From positions 1 to 64,000 of the IMG/VR virus record IMGVR_UViG_3300035182_002586: a stretch of DNA of 64,000 nucleotides, one strand, 5' to 3'. Below are positions 24,231 through 32,769 of this stretch, piece by piece. A program made the position numbers and the translations under genes. Source of the stretch: a virus. Within the stretch, counting starts at the first letter, position 1. Each line of letters opens with the position of its first letter. Below the pieces are notes generated by a model, which was not told where the DNA came from, searched no databases, and saw only the letters and a list, made by a program, of their open reading frames with translations.

Positions 24231-24404
24231 TTACTTGAGGTTCTCGGTGAAGAGCGCCGACAGGTCGATGTTCGCGGCTTTCAGCCCCTTCACCGCCTCT
24301 TCGTTGGAGACCCTGTGGTGCCGCAGCTCCACAACGATCTTCGCGACGGCCTCGTGAAGCCCATCACTGATGACCTCTCGCGCCCGATCGACCTTCTCGC
24401 TCAT
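24231..24404 (-). CDS. Small helical protein (57 aa)
   Basis: MSEKVDRAREVISDGL start with a Shine-Dalgarno GGAGAGGG; a long frame through this site is not coding further upstream. Entirely helical with an amphipathic pattern. Last gene of the repair operon, 22 nt after the 182-aa gene. Function unknown. Confidence 0.7.
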   Translation of the reverse strand: MSEKVDRAREVISDGLHEAVAKIVVELRHHRVSNEEAVKGLKAANIDLSALFTENLK

Positions 24405-24426
24405 GTGATCGCCCTCTCCTGTGATC

Positions 24427-24975
24427 CTACCTCGTCGTGGACGAGGGGAGCAACTTTTCAGGGTCGAACGGCGGTAGAGGCGCCGACACCTGGATGCGCA
24501 AGAGGCGGAACAAGACCTTTTTCCACCACGGCAGGCGGATGATGGGCTCCGAGGAGAGGACCCAGTACAAGGTGTGTACCTCAGGCAGGTTCTCCCTGAG
24601 CCACGCGTCATCTTGCATCTGGCTGGTGAACTCCACCCACAGATCTTCCTTCGAGGTCCGTGGGTGGAAGATCGGGCAGCGCTGTGCGTCGATAGGGTCT
24701 TCGCAGATCGTCCCCGGCCACTGCTCGATGCTTTCCGCGCCGAGCATGCACAACCCCATCGTCTGGAGCACGGGAAGCCCTCGCTCCCCTTCGCGTGTGA
24801 TGCGATTGTAGTTCTCGTTCGGCGCCCCCTCGACACCCTTCCGTGTGTCGAGGGGCTGCTGGTGGTTGTGCGTACACAGGCGCGGAAGGCGCTGGTGAGC
24901 CAACGCCACGCGGCGGTCCAGCTCCTCGACGAGGAGACCCCTGATACGGTCCTCGATCTCCTCTGTCGTTCTCAT
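24427..24975 (-). CDS. Unknown protein with hydrophobic segment (182 aa)
   Basis: The start is the ATG at 24975 (MRTTEEIEDRIRG), which overlaps the stop of the SbcC C-half gene (ATGA). It has several Cys (LCTH, LCML, ICED, RCPI) and a hydrophobic patch with Trp (IIRLPWWKKVLFRLL) near the end that could touch a membrane. No family recognised. Coupling to sbcC suggests a repair-related role, by position only. Confidence 0.75.
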   Translation of the reverse strand: MRTTEEIEDRIRGLLVEELDRRVALAHQRLPRLCTHNHQQPLDTRKGVEGAPNENYNRITREGERGLPVLQTMGLCMLGAESIEQWPGTICEDPIDAQRCPIFHPRTSKEDLWVEFTSQMQDDAWLRENLPEVHTLYWVLSSEPIIRLPWWKKVLFRLLRIQVSAPLPPFDPEKLLPSSTTR

Positions 24976-25670
24976 GCTGCCTTCCCTCGTATGTGACGGA
25001 GCCCCAAGCGCTTGTACCCACCGTCCAGGGCCTCCTCGTGCCCCATGTACGCGTGATCGGCGTGGTCGAGGAACTCCGGCTTGTGGGTCACCAGCAGTAC
25101 ATCTACACCCATCGAGGCGCACAGGCGTTGCAGGAAGCGACCCGTGGCCTCGACGTACTCCGCCGAGATGGCAGGGAGGGTCTCGTCTAGCAGTAAGAGG
25201 GGGGCCCGTCCGAGGCGACGGAGCGCGAAGACCCGCAGGAACAGCGAGACGATGGTGGACGGCCCCCCACCGAAAGCATCGAGGGGGTTGTCCTTGATGA
25301 CCAGCGCGTCCTTGCCCTGCTTGAGGAACAGGTCCATCTCGACGCGGTTGGCCCGCTGGACGACCTCAGCCTCGAACGAGAGTTCCTGGTCGTGGAAGAT
25401 GGCCTCCAGGCCCTCGGTGACCAGGCCCTCTACGATGGCCTTCTGCTTCTCGACGAGCTTGTCCATCAGCGAGCGAAACAGCTCGCTGACCATGGTGAGC
25501 TTGGTGGCCTTACTTTGAAGCGTGGCCACCTCTACACGACGGCTCTCGGTCTCTGTTTCCAGTCGGTCCCGAAGGGTGCGGTGGCGGGCAGCAGTCTCCC
25601 GCAACGCACGCACCCTCGGACCGAAGCTGGAAGTCAGTCCATCGACGGCGTGAACCGCGTCACCCGGCAT
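24972..25670 (-). CDS. SbcC/Rad50-like ATPase, C-terminal half
   Basis: A 232-aa protein carrying the second half of an ABC-type ATPase head: a helical lead-in (20-95), signature-like DAFGGGPSTIVSLF at residues 131-144, Walker B LLLLDET at 158-164 and the H-loop LVTHK near 193. There is no Walker A. The matching N-terminal half (Walker A and zinc hook) is encoded separately at 29230-30624. The two would have to assemble to form one ATP site. The ATG at 25670 is preceded by AGGGA and overlaps the end of the clamp gene by 37 nt. Confidence 0.85.
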   Translation of the reverse strand: MPGDAVHAVDGLTSSFGPRVRALRETAARHRTLRDRLETETESRRVEVATLQSKATKLTMVSELFRSLMDKLVEKQKAIVEGLVTEGLEAIFHDQELSFEAEVVQRANRVEMDLFLKQGKDALVIKDNPLDAFGGGPSTIVSLFLRVFALRRLGRAPLLLLDETLPAISAEYVEATGRFLQRLCASMGVDVLLVTHKPEFLDHADHAYMGHEEALDGGYKRLGLRHIRGKAA

Positions 25671-26956
25671 TCGTACGTCCCTTCGGGCTTCTTCTCCCCG
25701 CCCGCGCCCACGGCGAGGCGGTTGTCACTGTCGACGAGGTACGTGTCGATCGTGCGGAACATCGCGCGTTCCTTCGACTGCTTCTCGTCAGCCGGGCGAA
25801 CGTGGATGCGCAGCTCAACCTCCTCGGCCTTCGCGCCGTCGAAGAGCGAGATCATGTTGTCGATGTTGACGTTGAAGGCGAAGTCGCGCGGCTCCGAGAG
25901 GACGATCATGTTGTCGTCGATCTGGACCGGCCTCGTGCGCCCCTTGTCCTTGCTCTCGTTGACGTAGAAACGCAGCGACTTCTCCGCCGCCGACCAGCTC
26001 AGACGGATCTTCTTGGCGTCCTTGTTGAGCGTGGCCTTCGTGTACCGGAGCACGGCGAGGATCTTGTCGCGGTTGACGCGCAGAACCCACTGGTCGGTCT
26101 TGAGCCCGTAGTAGCTGAACTTGCCGTGCGTCTTGAGGTGGTGCGTCCACCCGATGACGTGCGTGCGTCCCGGGCGAGGCTCCGGAGGGGTCTCGCCCTC
26201 CTTGACCACGGGCGCGGGGGCCAGCTCCTCAGAGAGGGCGAAGATCTTGTTGCGGTTCGTCTTGAACGTGACCTTCCCCTTCACCTTCGAGAGGAAGTTC
26301 ATCAGGTGGCTGAGGTGCTTCCCGTGGACAGCCAGCCCCAAGTTCGCCGAGGCGAACGCGTCCGAGTAGAAGTAGAACGCCTGGCGGGCGTTCGAGGCGA
26401 AGAGAGTGCCCTTCCCCTTCTCCCACTCGGGCTTGCTCTCGTCGAAGATCTGGAGCGTCTTGAAGTTGTCCTCGGCCTTCTCGTCGTCGGCCTTCGCGAG
26501 GAAGTTCTTCGACAGGGCGATGGCGTCGCGGAGGATCTCGACGGAGAAGTCGCGGCCCTCTGCGGCCTCTTCCAGCTCCTTGTCGAGGGACGCCATCAGC
26601 TTCGGGTCGAACGCGATCATCTCGCGGTCGTCGCCGCTAGAGGTCGAGTAGGACACGACGTACTGTCCGTTGTCGTCCTTGGCGGTGAACGTGATCTCCT
26701 CCCCGTCGAGGTACTTGAACGGCTCGATCGACGCCGACGGGTAGATGAACGCACCCTCACCCTCGACCTCGATGAGGGCGACTTGGGCTCGGGTCGTGTG
26801 CATGCTGTCCTGTGAGTAGATGGAGAGCATCTCCCCACGCACGACGAACAGGTAGCCGGCGGCCCCCTGCGCGTTCACGGGACGCGGTTGGACGATAGAG
26901 ACGATTTCGAGGGCGTCCTTGAGCTTCGACGCGTCCAGCTTGAATCTGATGTTCAT
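25634..26956 (-). CDS. DnaN-like sliding clamp
   Basis: A 440-aa protein whose start (FKLDASKLKDALEIVSIV) and repeated beta-alpha-beta pattern resemble the bacterial beta clamp, which tethers polymerase to DNA. It is longer than the usual ~370 aa because of charged insertions (about 125-190 and 245-270). The C-terminal strand ECRVTRFTPSMD replaces the usual MPMRL-type ending. Context supports it: it lies between recombination nuclease genes. No DNA polymerase or clamp loader is in the window. The assignment is moderate. Confidence 0.6.
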   Translation of the reverse strand: MNIRFKLDASKLKDALEIVSIVQPRPVNAQGAAGYLFVVRGEMLSIYSQDSMHTTRAQVALIEVEGEGAFIYPSASIEPFKYLDGEEITFTAKDDNGQYVVSYSTSSGDDREMIAFDPKLMASLDKELEEAAEGRDFSVEILRDAIALSKNFLAKADDEKAEDNFKTLQIFDESKPEWEKGKGTLFASNARQAFYFYSDAFASANLGLAVHGKHLSHLMNFLSKVKGKVTFKTNRNKIFALSEELAPAPVVKEGETPPEPRPGRTHVIGWTHHLKTHGKFSYYGLKTDQWVLRVNRDKILAVLRYTKATLNKDAKKIRLSWSAAEKSLRFYVNESKDKGRTRPVQIDDNMIVLSEPRDFAFNVNIDNMISLFDGAKAEEVELRIHVRPADEKQSKERAMFRTIDTYLVDSDNRLAVGAGGEKKPEGTYECRVTRFTPSMD

Positions 26957-26966
26957 CCGTGCATCC

Positions 26967-27245
26967 TCACTTCTTGTTGAAGGCGTCGAGGGCTTTCTCG
27001 GCCTCGGCCAGGTCCTTTTCGTAGGTGGCGATCTCTGCGAGCAGCTCCTTTTCGAGCAGCTCCTTGTCCGCCGCGAGCGTCTGGGGGTTCCGACCGGCGG
27101 CCCGGATCTCCTTGATCAGCTCGACCAGCTCTTCTTTCTTGGCCTGGAGCTGCCCCTGGAGACCCGCCTTCTTCTTCTCGAAAGACTCCGACCTCTTCGT
27201 GAGGTCCGCGATCTTCTTCTGGATATCATCCGGCGTCGTCGTCAT
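26967..27245 (-). CDS. Coiled-coil protein (92 aa)
   Basis: Almost entirely heptad-like Lys/Glu/Leu helix (IQKKIADLTKRSESFEKKK...), so a coiled-coil dimer is likely. Shine-Dalgarno AGAGGAG precedes the ATG at 27245. It sits between the nuclease and clamp genes and may be an accessory subunit of the SbcCD-like complex; that is inferred from position only. Confidence 0.75.
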   Translation of the reverse strand: MTTTPDDIQKKIADLTKRSESFEKKKAGLQGQLQAKKEELVELIKEIRAAGRNPQTLAADKELLEKELLAEIATYEKDLAEAEKALDAFNKK

Positions 27246-27289
27246 CGCTCATCTCCTCTAGTTCCTGGGGTACACGAACGCCGCCAGGG

Positions 27290-28279
27290 TCATAGCCCCA
27301 CGTCCTCTACACCCGTTCCATCGGCGGGGACGGAGGAAACGGTCGACGGCAGCGTAGTCTTCTCGGACTCCTCCCAGACCTTGCCCGTCGGGCAAATCTG
27401 GAGGTATTTACACAACTTGCAGTGGGTGGGGCCGGGGTGGGGAGGGAACCACTCGTTCCCGAGGGCTTCCTTCGCTTCCGGGGTGGTTGCGAGGGACAGA
27501 CGAACACGGCCCGTCTCGATGGTCTCGACCACTTCCAGCAGGTGCGCGCGAAGACCGTCTACCTCTGCGGCTGACAGGGACACCCACGACATGGCCTTGT
27601 CTGGCTCTTTGCGCCAGAGGATGAAGCCCACCCGATCCGGCAGGCGCTTCGTCCTCTCTCGCCAGAGCATCGAGTACCAGACGAGCTGCGTCTCATCGAG
27701 GAACTTGTCCCCCCAACGGCTCCCCTTGCCGTCGAGGATGTGCCTCTCCTTGTTCTCGTGCGCGATCACGAAGTCGGCGCGACCTACGTAGGTGTGGTCA
27801 CCGATCTGCGCGTCGAGCTTCAACTCGGCGTAGGCCGCTGCCCCTGTGAGCCCGTGCTGGCGAACGATTTCGATGCCGCGAGGGATGGCGGTCTTGATGT
27901 CGTCCAAGAGCGCCTCACGGCTCACGTAGTTGGCCTTCGGATCCTGCCCCTCTCCGTTGCCCTTCCAGCGGATGGCGTTGCGGGCCCACTCCTCCGGGTC
28001 CGCCTTGATCTCCTCTGCCGTGTTCCGGGCGGCCGCCACCAGCTCGTTGAGTTCCCGGTCCAGGAGCTTCTCCCCGAGAGTCAGCATGAACTCTTCGTGG
28101 CCAGGGCGTTTCCAGAGCGTCTTCTCGAAGAAGATCTCGAACGTCTTGCCCACGATGGTCCCGAACAAGGCGTTGACCTTGTTCTCCGGCATCGGCAGCG
28201 CCGGCTTCGTCACGTACTGGTACATGTACGCGCGAGGGCACCCGTCATACAGCTTCCAGCCGGAGTAGGAGAGGAACAT
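27290..28279 (-). CDS. RecB/Cas4-like PD-(D/E)XK nuclease with Fe-S cysteines
   Basis: The nuclease motif is YVGRADFVIAHENKERHILDGKGS (Asp, then Asp-x-Lys on the next strand), in a 329-aa protein. One N-terminal cysteine (YDGCPRAY) and a C-terminal triad (CKLCKYLQICP) match the four-Cys iron-sulfur cluster of Cas4/AddB-type nucleases. The start is the ATG at 28279, one base after the sbcD stop. It probably acts in end processing with SbcCD and the RecD2-like helicase. Confidence 0.85.
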   Translation of the reverse strand: MFLSYSGWKLYDGCPRAYMYQYVTKPALPMPENKVNALFGTIVGKTFEIFFEKTLWKRPGHEEFMLTLGEKLLDRELNELVAAARNTAEEIKADPEEWARNAIRWKGNGEGQDPKANYVSREALLDDIKTAIPRGIEIVRQHGLTGAAAYAELKLDAQIGDHTYVGRADFVIAHENKERHILDGKGSRWGDKFLDETQLVWYSMLWRERTKRLPDRVGFILWRKEPDKAMSWVSLSAAEVDGLRAHLLEVVETIETGRVRLSLATTPEAKEALGNEWFPPHPGPTHCKLCKYLQICPTGKVWEESEKTTLPSTVSSVPADGTGVEDVGL

Positions 28280-28280
28280 C

Positions 28281-29255
28281 TCAGCCCACCTCGGCGCGTG
28301 CCCGCTGGAGGTACTCGCGCGCGAGGTCCTGGACATCGCGCGCATAGGACATGGACGCCAGCGTCTCCTCGATGGAGGCTGACGGGTCGATGTTCGCGTC
28401 GTTCTTGAGGCGCTCGACGAACTGCTCGATCTCCTTGCCCTCTTTCTCTTCCCGCTCCTTGCGATCGAGGTCGAATACGTCTGCGGGCGCAGCTACGACG
28501 AGGGGGATGGGCGTCACCCGGAACGACCCCTTCGTGAACTCGAAGTGGGCGACCTTCGGGGTGCGCTCCAGGTTCTCACGGATCAGCGCCCCCCGGCTCA
28601 CGGCCCCCAAGTTGACGAACTTGCGGCCACGCAGGTCCACGATCCCCTGGTCCTTGTGCCAGTGCCCGAACGCGAACACGTCGGGCCCGTCTTCGGTGAG
28701 CAGCTCTGCGTAGCGGAAGACAGGCTCTCCGAAGAAGTCCTCCACGGAGGCGGGAGGGTTCTCCGAGGCGAGCTGGTGGATGATCACGACGAGGAAGTCA
28801 TCCCCGGGCTTCTTCTGCACGGCACGGATCTCGTCCGCCGTCCGGTGAGGGCTGTACGGCATGCCTACGACACGCACGCGCACCCCATCCGAGTCGAAGA
28901 CCGTCTCTCGGAGCTGCTTGAAGACGCCTGCCGCGTAGAGCACGCCGAGGGGCTGCCTTTCGATGCTCGCGAGGTCGTTGTAGGCGATGTCGTGGTTGCC
29001 CTCCACGCAGTGGACCGGGCACGTGTAGTCCTGGTGCAACCGGGCCGTGTGCTCGACGAGCCCATGACTGTTGCGGCTCGCGGCCTTCACGTGGAAGTAG
29101 TCGCCCCCGTCAAGGATCGCAGAAGCCCCCCGCTCTCGCGCGAGGACCCCGATCTGGCGCACGTTCTCCCAGATCTCCGCCGGGTAGTCACCCTTCCACG
29201 AGATCGGACTGCGATCTGCGACGTGGGTGTCAGTCCGGTAGATGAACGACGGCAT
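28281..29255 (-). CDS. sbcD: SbcD/Mre11-like nuclease
   Basis: A calcineurin-type metallophosphoesterase of 324 aa: Asp9-x-His11 in YRTDTHVAD, LDGGDYFH, EGNHD, a His in VIIHQ, and FGHWHKD make the five metal-binding motifs. Partner nuclease of Rad50/SbcC in double-strand break and hairpin processing. The start at the ATG at 29255 overlaps the end of the SbcC N-half gene by 26 nt, so the two are coupled. The C-terminus is a charged helix. Confidence 0.9.
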   Translation of the reverse strand: MPSFIYRTDTHVADRSPISWKGDYPAEIWENVRQIGVLARERGASAILDGGDYFHVKAASRNSHGLVEHTARLHQDYTCPVHCVEGNHDIAYNDLASIERQPLGVLYAAGVFKQLRETVFDSDGVRVRVVGMPYSPHRTADEIRAVQKKPGDDFLVVIIHQLASENPPASVEDFFGEPVFRYAELLTEDGPDVFAFGHWHKDQGIVDLRGRKFVNLGAVSRGALIRENLERTPKVAHFEFTKGSFRVTPIPLVVAAPADVFDLDRKEREEKEGKEIEQFVERLKNDANIDPSASIEETLASMSYARDVQDLAREYLQRARAEVG

Positions 29256-30624
29256 GTTCGTGCCCCTTCCCCTGCGGTTGGTCCTGGTACGTCTGTGCGC
29301 AGGTCGGGCACACCCCGAGCGCTCGAAGTTCCGCCCGCGCCTCCTCCAGGAGCACGGTGGCCTCCTCGGCTTCCTTGGCGGCGGCTCGAATCTGCTCCTC
29401 CAGCAGATCGACCCCCCGCGTGAGGAAATCGAGCTTGCGGGCAAGGTCTGCGCACCCTGTCAGGGCCCGACCCTTTTCCACGAGGGGTCGAGAGTCGAGG
29501 GTGGGGAGCTGCTCGCCCTTCTGGATCTCAGCCTTCCAGACCCGCGCCGCCACGAGCTTGGCGATCCAAGTTCCCATCTGGCGGAGCGTCGTGACCGCCG
29601 ACGCATTGGGAAGGCTCGTGGGTGCATGTACCGACTCGACGCCGATGCAGGCTGCGATGGTCGCCTGACACTCGGCCTCGCGAATCTGCATGCTCACGAG
29701 CTGCTGGTACTCCGCAGCCTTCCGTACGAGGTTCGCGGGCGAGGGGGCTTCGACCTTCTCCACGCCTTGCAGCGCCTTGTACGGCGGCATGAGCGTCAGC
29801 CACTTGTCCGTGTACTCCACCGTCTTGCGGTACTCGTCTCCGCGTGCCACCAAGGAGGCGACCACAGGGGCCCGGACAGCATCCACACCCGAAAGAGAAT
29901 CGACGCGCTCTTTGGCGGCCTCAAGGGAAACGATGAACCCGTACACACGGGCCCCCTCAACCTCCATGGCTTGGAGCTTACCGAGCCGTGCCTCCACCTT
30001 CGCCGCACGGTCAAGTGCCGGGTCGAGGCCGCCATACTGATCGAGCTGCGCGTTCAGCTCTGCGAGGTCCTTCTCGCGTACCTTCCGCAGCGAGTTCGCC
30101 TCACGTCTGTCCTTCTCGACCATCTTGACCGCGACGTTGATCGCGTCGAGGCGGGCAACGTCCGAGAGAACGTTCGCAACCGTGGCCCCGGACTCGTCGA
30201 GGAGGAAGATGGGCTTGAGCTGGTCGCTCACCTGGATGAGGCGCGAGTCGTCACCGATGCGCACGGGCTCGAACCCGGATCCCTTGAGGAACTCCGGGAA
30301 GCCTCGGCCAGGGACCGTCAGCTCCACGCCGTTGAAGACGTAGCGGTTGATCGCGTCACCCTTCTCCCACAGGAGGTCGAACCCTTCCTTCTTGATGTGC
30401 ACGGATGCCTGGCACCGGCAGGTCTTCGCCCCCTTCAAGCGCCGAGCACAAGAGACCCCATGCCGAACGAACGACGCGCCCGAAGCCCCGGACAGAGCCG
30501 CCTTCACGGCTCGAACGATGGAACTCTTGCCGATGTTGGACCGCCCGGAGAGCGCGGTGAAGCCTTCGACACGCACCTTCACGTGCTCGATGCTCTGAAA
30601 CCCCCGGATCTCGATGTCGATCAT
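29230..30624 (-). CDS. SbcC/Rad50-like ATPase, N-terminal half ending at the zinc hook
   Basis: A 464-aa protein: Walker A GRSNIGKSS at residues 27-35, two Cys pairs in a small loop (CARR...CRCQ, near 63-74), then coiled coil to about residue 435, ending just after CPTC (439-442), the zinc-hook motif at the apex of Rad50/SbcC coiled coils. The returning coiled coil and the Walker B half are absent; they are supplied by 24972-25670. The protein therefore stops almost exactly at the hook. Confidence 0.88.
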   Translation of the reverse strand: MIDIEIRGFQSIEHVKVRVEGFTALSGRSNIGKSSIVRAVKAALSGASGASFVRHGVSCARRLKGAKTCRCQASVHIKKEGFDLLWEKGDAINRYVFNGVELTVPGRGFPEFLKGSGFEPVRIGDDSRLIQVSDQLKPIFLLDESGATVANVLSDVARLDAINVAVKMVEKDRREANSLRKVREKDLAELNAQLDQYGGLDPALDRAAKVEARLGKLQAMEVEGARVYGFIVSLEAAKERVDSLSGVDAVRAPVVASLVARGDEYRKTVEYTDKWLTLMPPYKALQGVEKVEAPSPANLVRKAAEYQQLVSMQIREAECQATIAACIGVESVHAPTSLPNASAVTTLRQMGTWIAKLVAARVWKAEIQKGEQLPTLDSRPLVEKGRALTGCADLARKLDFLTRGVDLLEEQIRAAAKEAEEATVLLEEARAELRALGVCPTCAQTYQDQPQGKGHEHAVVHLPD

Positions 30625-30638
30625 GTGGGAGACCCTCC

Positions 30639-30675
30639 GGAGAGGGTGGGTGCACGAACGGCCCCCACCCTCTCC
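30639..30675 (-). terminator. Hairpin between recA and the sbcC N-half gene
   Basis: A perfect 12-bp stem (GGAGAGGGTGGG / CCCACCCTCTCC) with a 13-nt loop in the 60-nt gap after recA. There is no T-tract. It may attenuate read-through or stabilise the recA mRNA end. Confidence 0.55.
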
Positions 30676-30684
30676 TTACGTCGA

Positions 30685-32040
30685 TCAGGACGCAGGGTTC
30701 TCTACACCACCCGTCTCGCTCACGAGGATCTCAGCAGCCTCGGCAGCGAGATCCTTCTCGTCCTCGTCGTCATCCCCAGTGGCGGTGGCCGCGTTGTACT
30801 CGGCCATCAGACGATCTTCCTCGGACAGCTCCTCGTCGGGGATCGTGTCCGCCGTCGCGAGTACTGCGGACGTAACCCTTGAGGTAAGCTCCGCGAAGAG
30901 CTTGGGGTCGTTCTTGAGATGGTCGCGCCACTTGTCGCGACCCTGGAGGCGCAGGCCGTTGTAGGTGAGCCAGGCCCCGTCCTTCTTCATGATGTTCTGC
31001 GCGCACGCCGTCTGGATCACGGAGTAGTAGTTGTCGATCCCATCGCCGTAGCGGATGAAGATCTCCACCTCGTGGCCCTGCTTCGCGTCGCACTTCGACT
31101 TGACGCACTTCACCTTCGTCTGGTTGCCGTAGGGGTAGCGCTTGTCCTTGCCGGTGAGCGGGTCCTTGCGCTGGATGAACTCCGACCCGATGCGCGTGAG
31201 CTGGAGGCGCACATAGGCGAAGAACTTGAGCGCCTTGCCGCCCGTCGTGTTCGTGTTGTCCGGAGCACCACCGCCACCACCGCCACTCGTCTGGATCAGC
31301 GAGCGCGTCTGGTTGATGAACACGAGGGCCGAACCCTTCGCGCCCGGGAGGGGTTTGCCCGACTCTTTGTCCTGTGGGTACTTCGTCAGCCAGAGCATGA
31401 ACTTCGGGAGAAGCTCGCTCATCGGCTTAGCGACCCCGCCGACCTTCGCCGCGTCTCCGATGTCCTTCTCCAGCTCGGCTGCCGGGACCATCGCGGCCAC
31501 CGAGTCGACGATGATGAGATCGATCCCCGCCATGATGCCCGCGAGCATCATCTGGAACCCCTCCTCCATCGTGTCCGGCTGCCACCAGCCGAACGAGTCG
31601 TCGAACTTGACGCCGATGCTCTCGGCGTACCCCTTGTGGAGCGCGTGCTCGAAGTCGAGGAACATCACGTTCCCGCCCTCACGCTGGCACTTGGCGGCCG
31701 ATGCGAGGGTGAGGGTCGTCTTGCCCGACGACTCACCACCGAACACCTCGGTGAGACGACGACGAGGGAAGCCGGGGCAGACCGGGCCCTTGCCATCCTT
31801 CGCGGGCGTCCCGCCGATCAGGTAGTCGACGATCACCGAACCCGTCGAGGTCGCGGCCATCGTCGAGACGCCACCCGCGATCGGCTTCTGGCCCGTCTTC
31901 TTGAAGATCATGGCCTTGGTGAGGTCCATGACCGACATCTTGCCCGGCGCCTTCTTCGTGACGGTGCTCGCCTTGGCGGCGGCTTGTGCCTTGGGGGCAG
32001 CCTTCGTGTCAGCCTTCGTGTCCTTCTTCGGGTCTACCAT
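30685..32040 (-). CDS. RecA/UvsX recombinase
   Basis: Strand-exchange recombinase. A Lys/Ala-rich N-terminal extension of ~35 residues precedes the core. Walker A GGESSGKTT is at residues 101-109, Walker B IDLIIVDS at 173-180, and FINQTR lies just before a Gly-rich loop (the L2 region). The acidic C-terminus (GDDDEDEKD) is typical of RecA tails. At 451 aa it is longer than bacterial RecA. It overlaps the RuvC-like gene by 32 nt. Confidence 0.93.
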   Translation of the reverse strand: MVDPKKDTKADTKAAPKAQAAAKASTVTKKAPGKMSVMDLTKAMIFKKTGQKPIAGGVSTMAATSTGSVIVDYLIGGTPAKDGKGPVCPGFPRRRLTEVFGGESSGKTTLTLASAAKCQREGGNVMFLDFEHALHKGYAESIGVKFDDSFGWWQPDTMEEGFQMMLAGIMAGIDLIIVDSVAAMVPAAELEKDIGDAAKVGGVAKPMSELLPKFMLWLTKYPQDKESGKPLPGAKGSALVFINQTRSLIQTSGGGGGGAPDNTNTTGGKALKFFAYVRLQLTRIGSEFIQRKDPLTGKDKRYPYGNQTKVKCVKSKCDAKQGHEVEIFIRYGDGIDNYYSVIQTACAQNIMKKDGAWLTYNGLRLQGRDKWRDHLKNDPKLFAELTSRVTSAVLATADTIPDEELSEEDRLMAEYNAATATGDDDEDEKDLAAEAAEILVSETGGVENPAS

Positions 32041-32728
32041 GACGGGGGATCTCCAGTACGCGTTCGAGTTGATCGTCCGAGTCCGGTCCGAGGCGGGAGA
32101 AACGGTAGAACCGCTTACCCTCCTTGAAGGCCGCCCCTTGGTAGAGGGTCTCGCCCGCGCGCTTACCTTTGGTGAAGGTGTGCACGAGAGCGAAAGCCCT
32201 CTTCTCCGCGGGTGTCAGCTCCTCCACACCGACTCTCTCGTCTATGAAGTCGAAGAATCGGGCTGCGAACCGTGCGATGTGGTAGGCGTCCGCTTCATTG
32301 TGGTTGAAGCGGCCTGTGACACCGGTGTCCGCCTTGGCGGCGTCCACCATGTCTTGCTTGAACATCTTGCCCTTGCGGACGCTCGGATCTCCCTTGGTCA
32401 GCATCTTCACGCTGCCAGGATCGAAGTACACGACGTCCTTGCGACGCGTGTAGATCGCCTCGTTGACGTACAGGAAGAGCCCGTATAGCCCTTCGCTGAA
32501 CTGTTCACCGAATGGAGGGGACTCGACCCCAATCGCCTGGATCGACGGGAACTTGTCGATCAGACGCTCTATGTCTGCCCTGAGGGCGCGGTAGCGAGTG
32601 ACGAAGATGGACTTCGCCGACGTCACAAACCGCCCCCTCGCTACAACCCGAGCAGGCCCTACGGCTTCTGAGTTGTGGACACACCAGCCGAAGCCGGTCA
32701 GAGAAGGGTCGAGTCCGAGCGAGATCAT
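32009..32728 (-). CDS. RuvC-like Holliday junction resolvase
   Basis: RNase H-fold resolvase of 239 aa: Asp7 in LGLDPSLTGFGW, Glu69 in IGVESPPFG, and Asp147 in HNEADAYHIA match the RuvC catalytic set. The long basic C-terminal extension (AGETLYQGAAFKEGKRF) is unusual. I use the ATG at 32728; a GTG two codons upstream is possible. It overlaps recA by 32 nt, so junction resolution and strand exchange are co-expressed. Confidence 0.85.
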   Translation of the reverse strand: MISLGLDPSLTGFGWCVHNSEAVGPARVVARGRFVTSAKSIFVTRYRALRADIERLIDKFPSIQAIGVESPPFGEQFSEGLYGLFLYVNEAIYTRRKDVVYFDPGSVKMLTKGDPSVRKGKMFKQDMVDAAKADTGVTGRFNHNEADAYHIARFAARFFDFIDERVGVEELTPAEKRAFALVHTFTKGKRAGETLYQGAAFKEGKRFYRFSRLGPDSDDQLERVLEIPRHGRPEEGHEG

Positions 32729-32741
32729 GGGCACGTGGACG

Positions 32742-32761
32742 GGGGGCGACTACTCGCCCCC
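32742..32761 (-). terminator. Short hairpin between the SSB and ruvC genes
   Basis: A perfect 8-bp stem GGGGGCGA / TCGCCCCC with a 4-nt loop, in the gap between the SSB stop (32770) and the resolvase start (32728). No T-tract. Possible attenuator or mRNA end that would lower resolvase expression relative to SSB. Confidence 0.5.
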
Positions 32762-32769
32762 GTGCCCAC

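Noticed and set aside
29242-30882. Long plus-strand frame antisense to the sbcC N-half
   Set aside because: Antisense shadow with Arg/His-rich composition; the minus-strand frame carries Walker A and the zinc hook.
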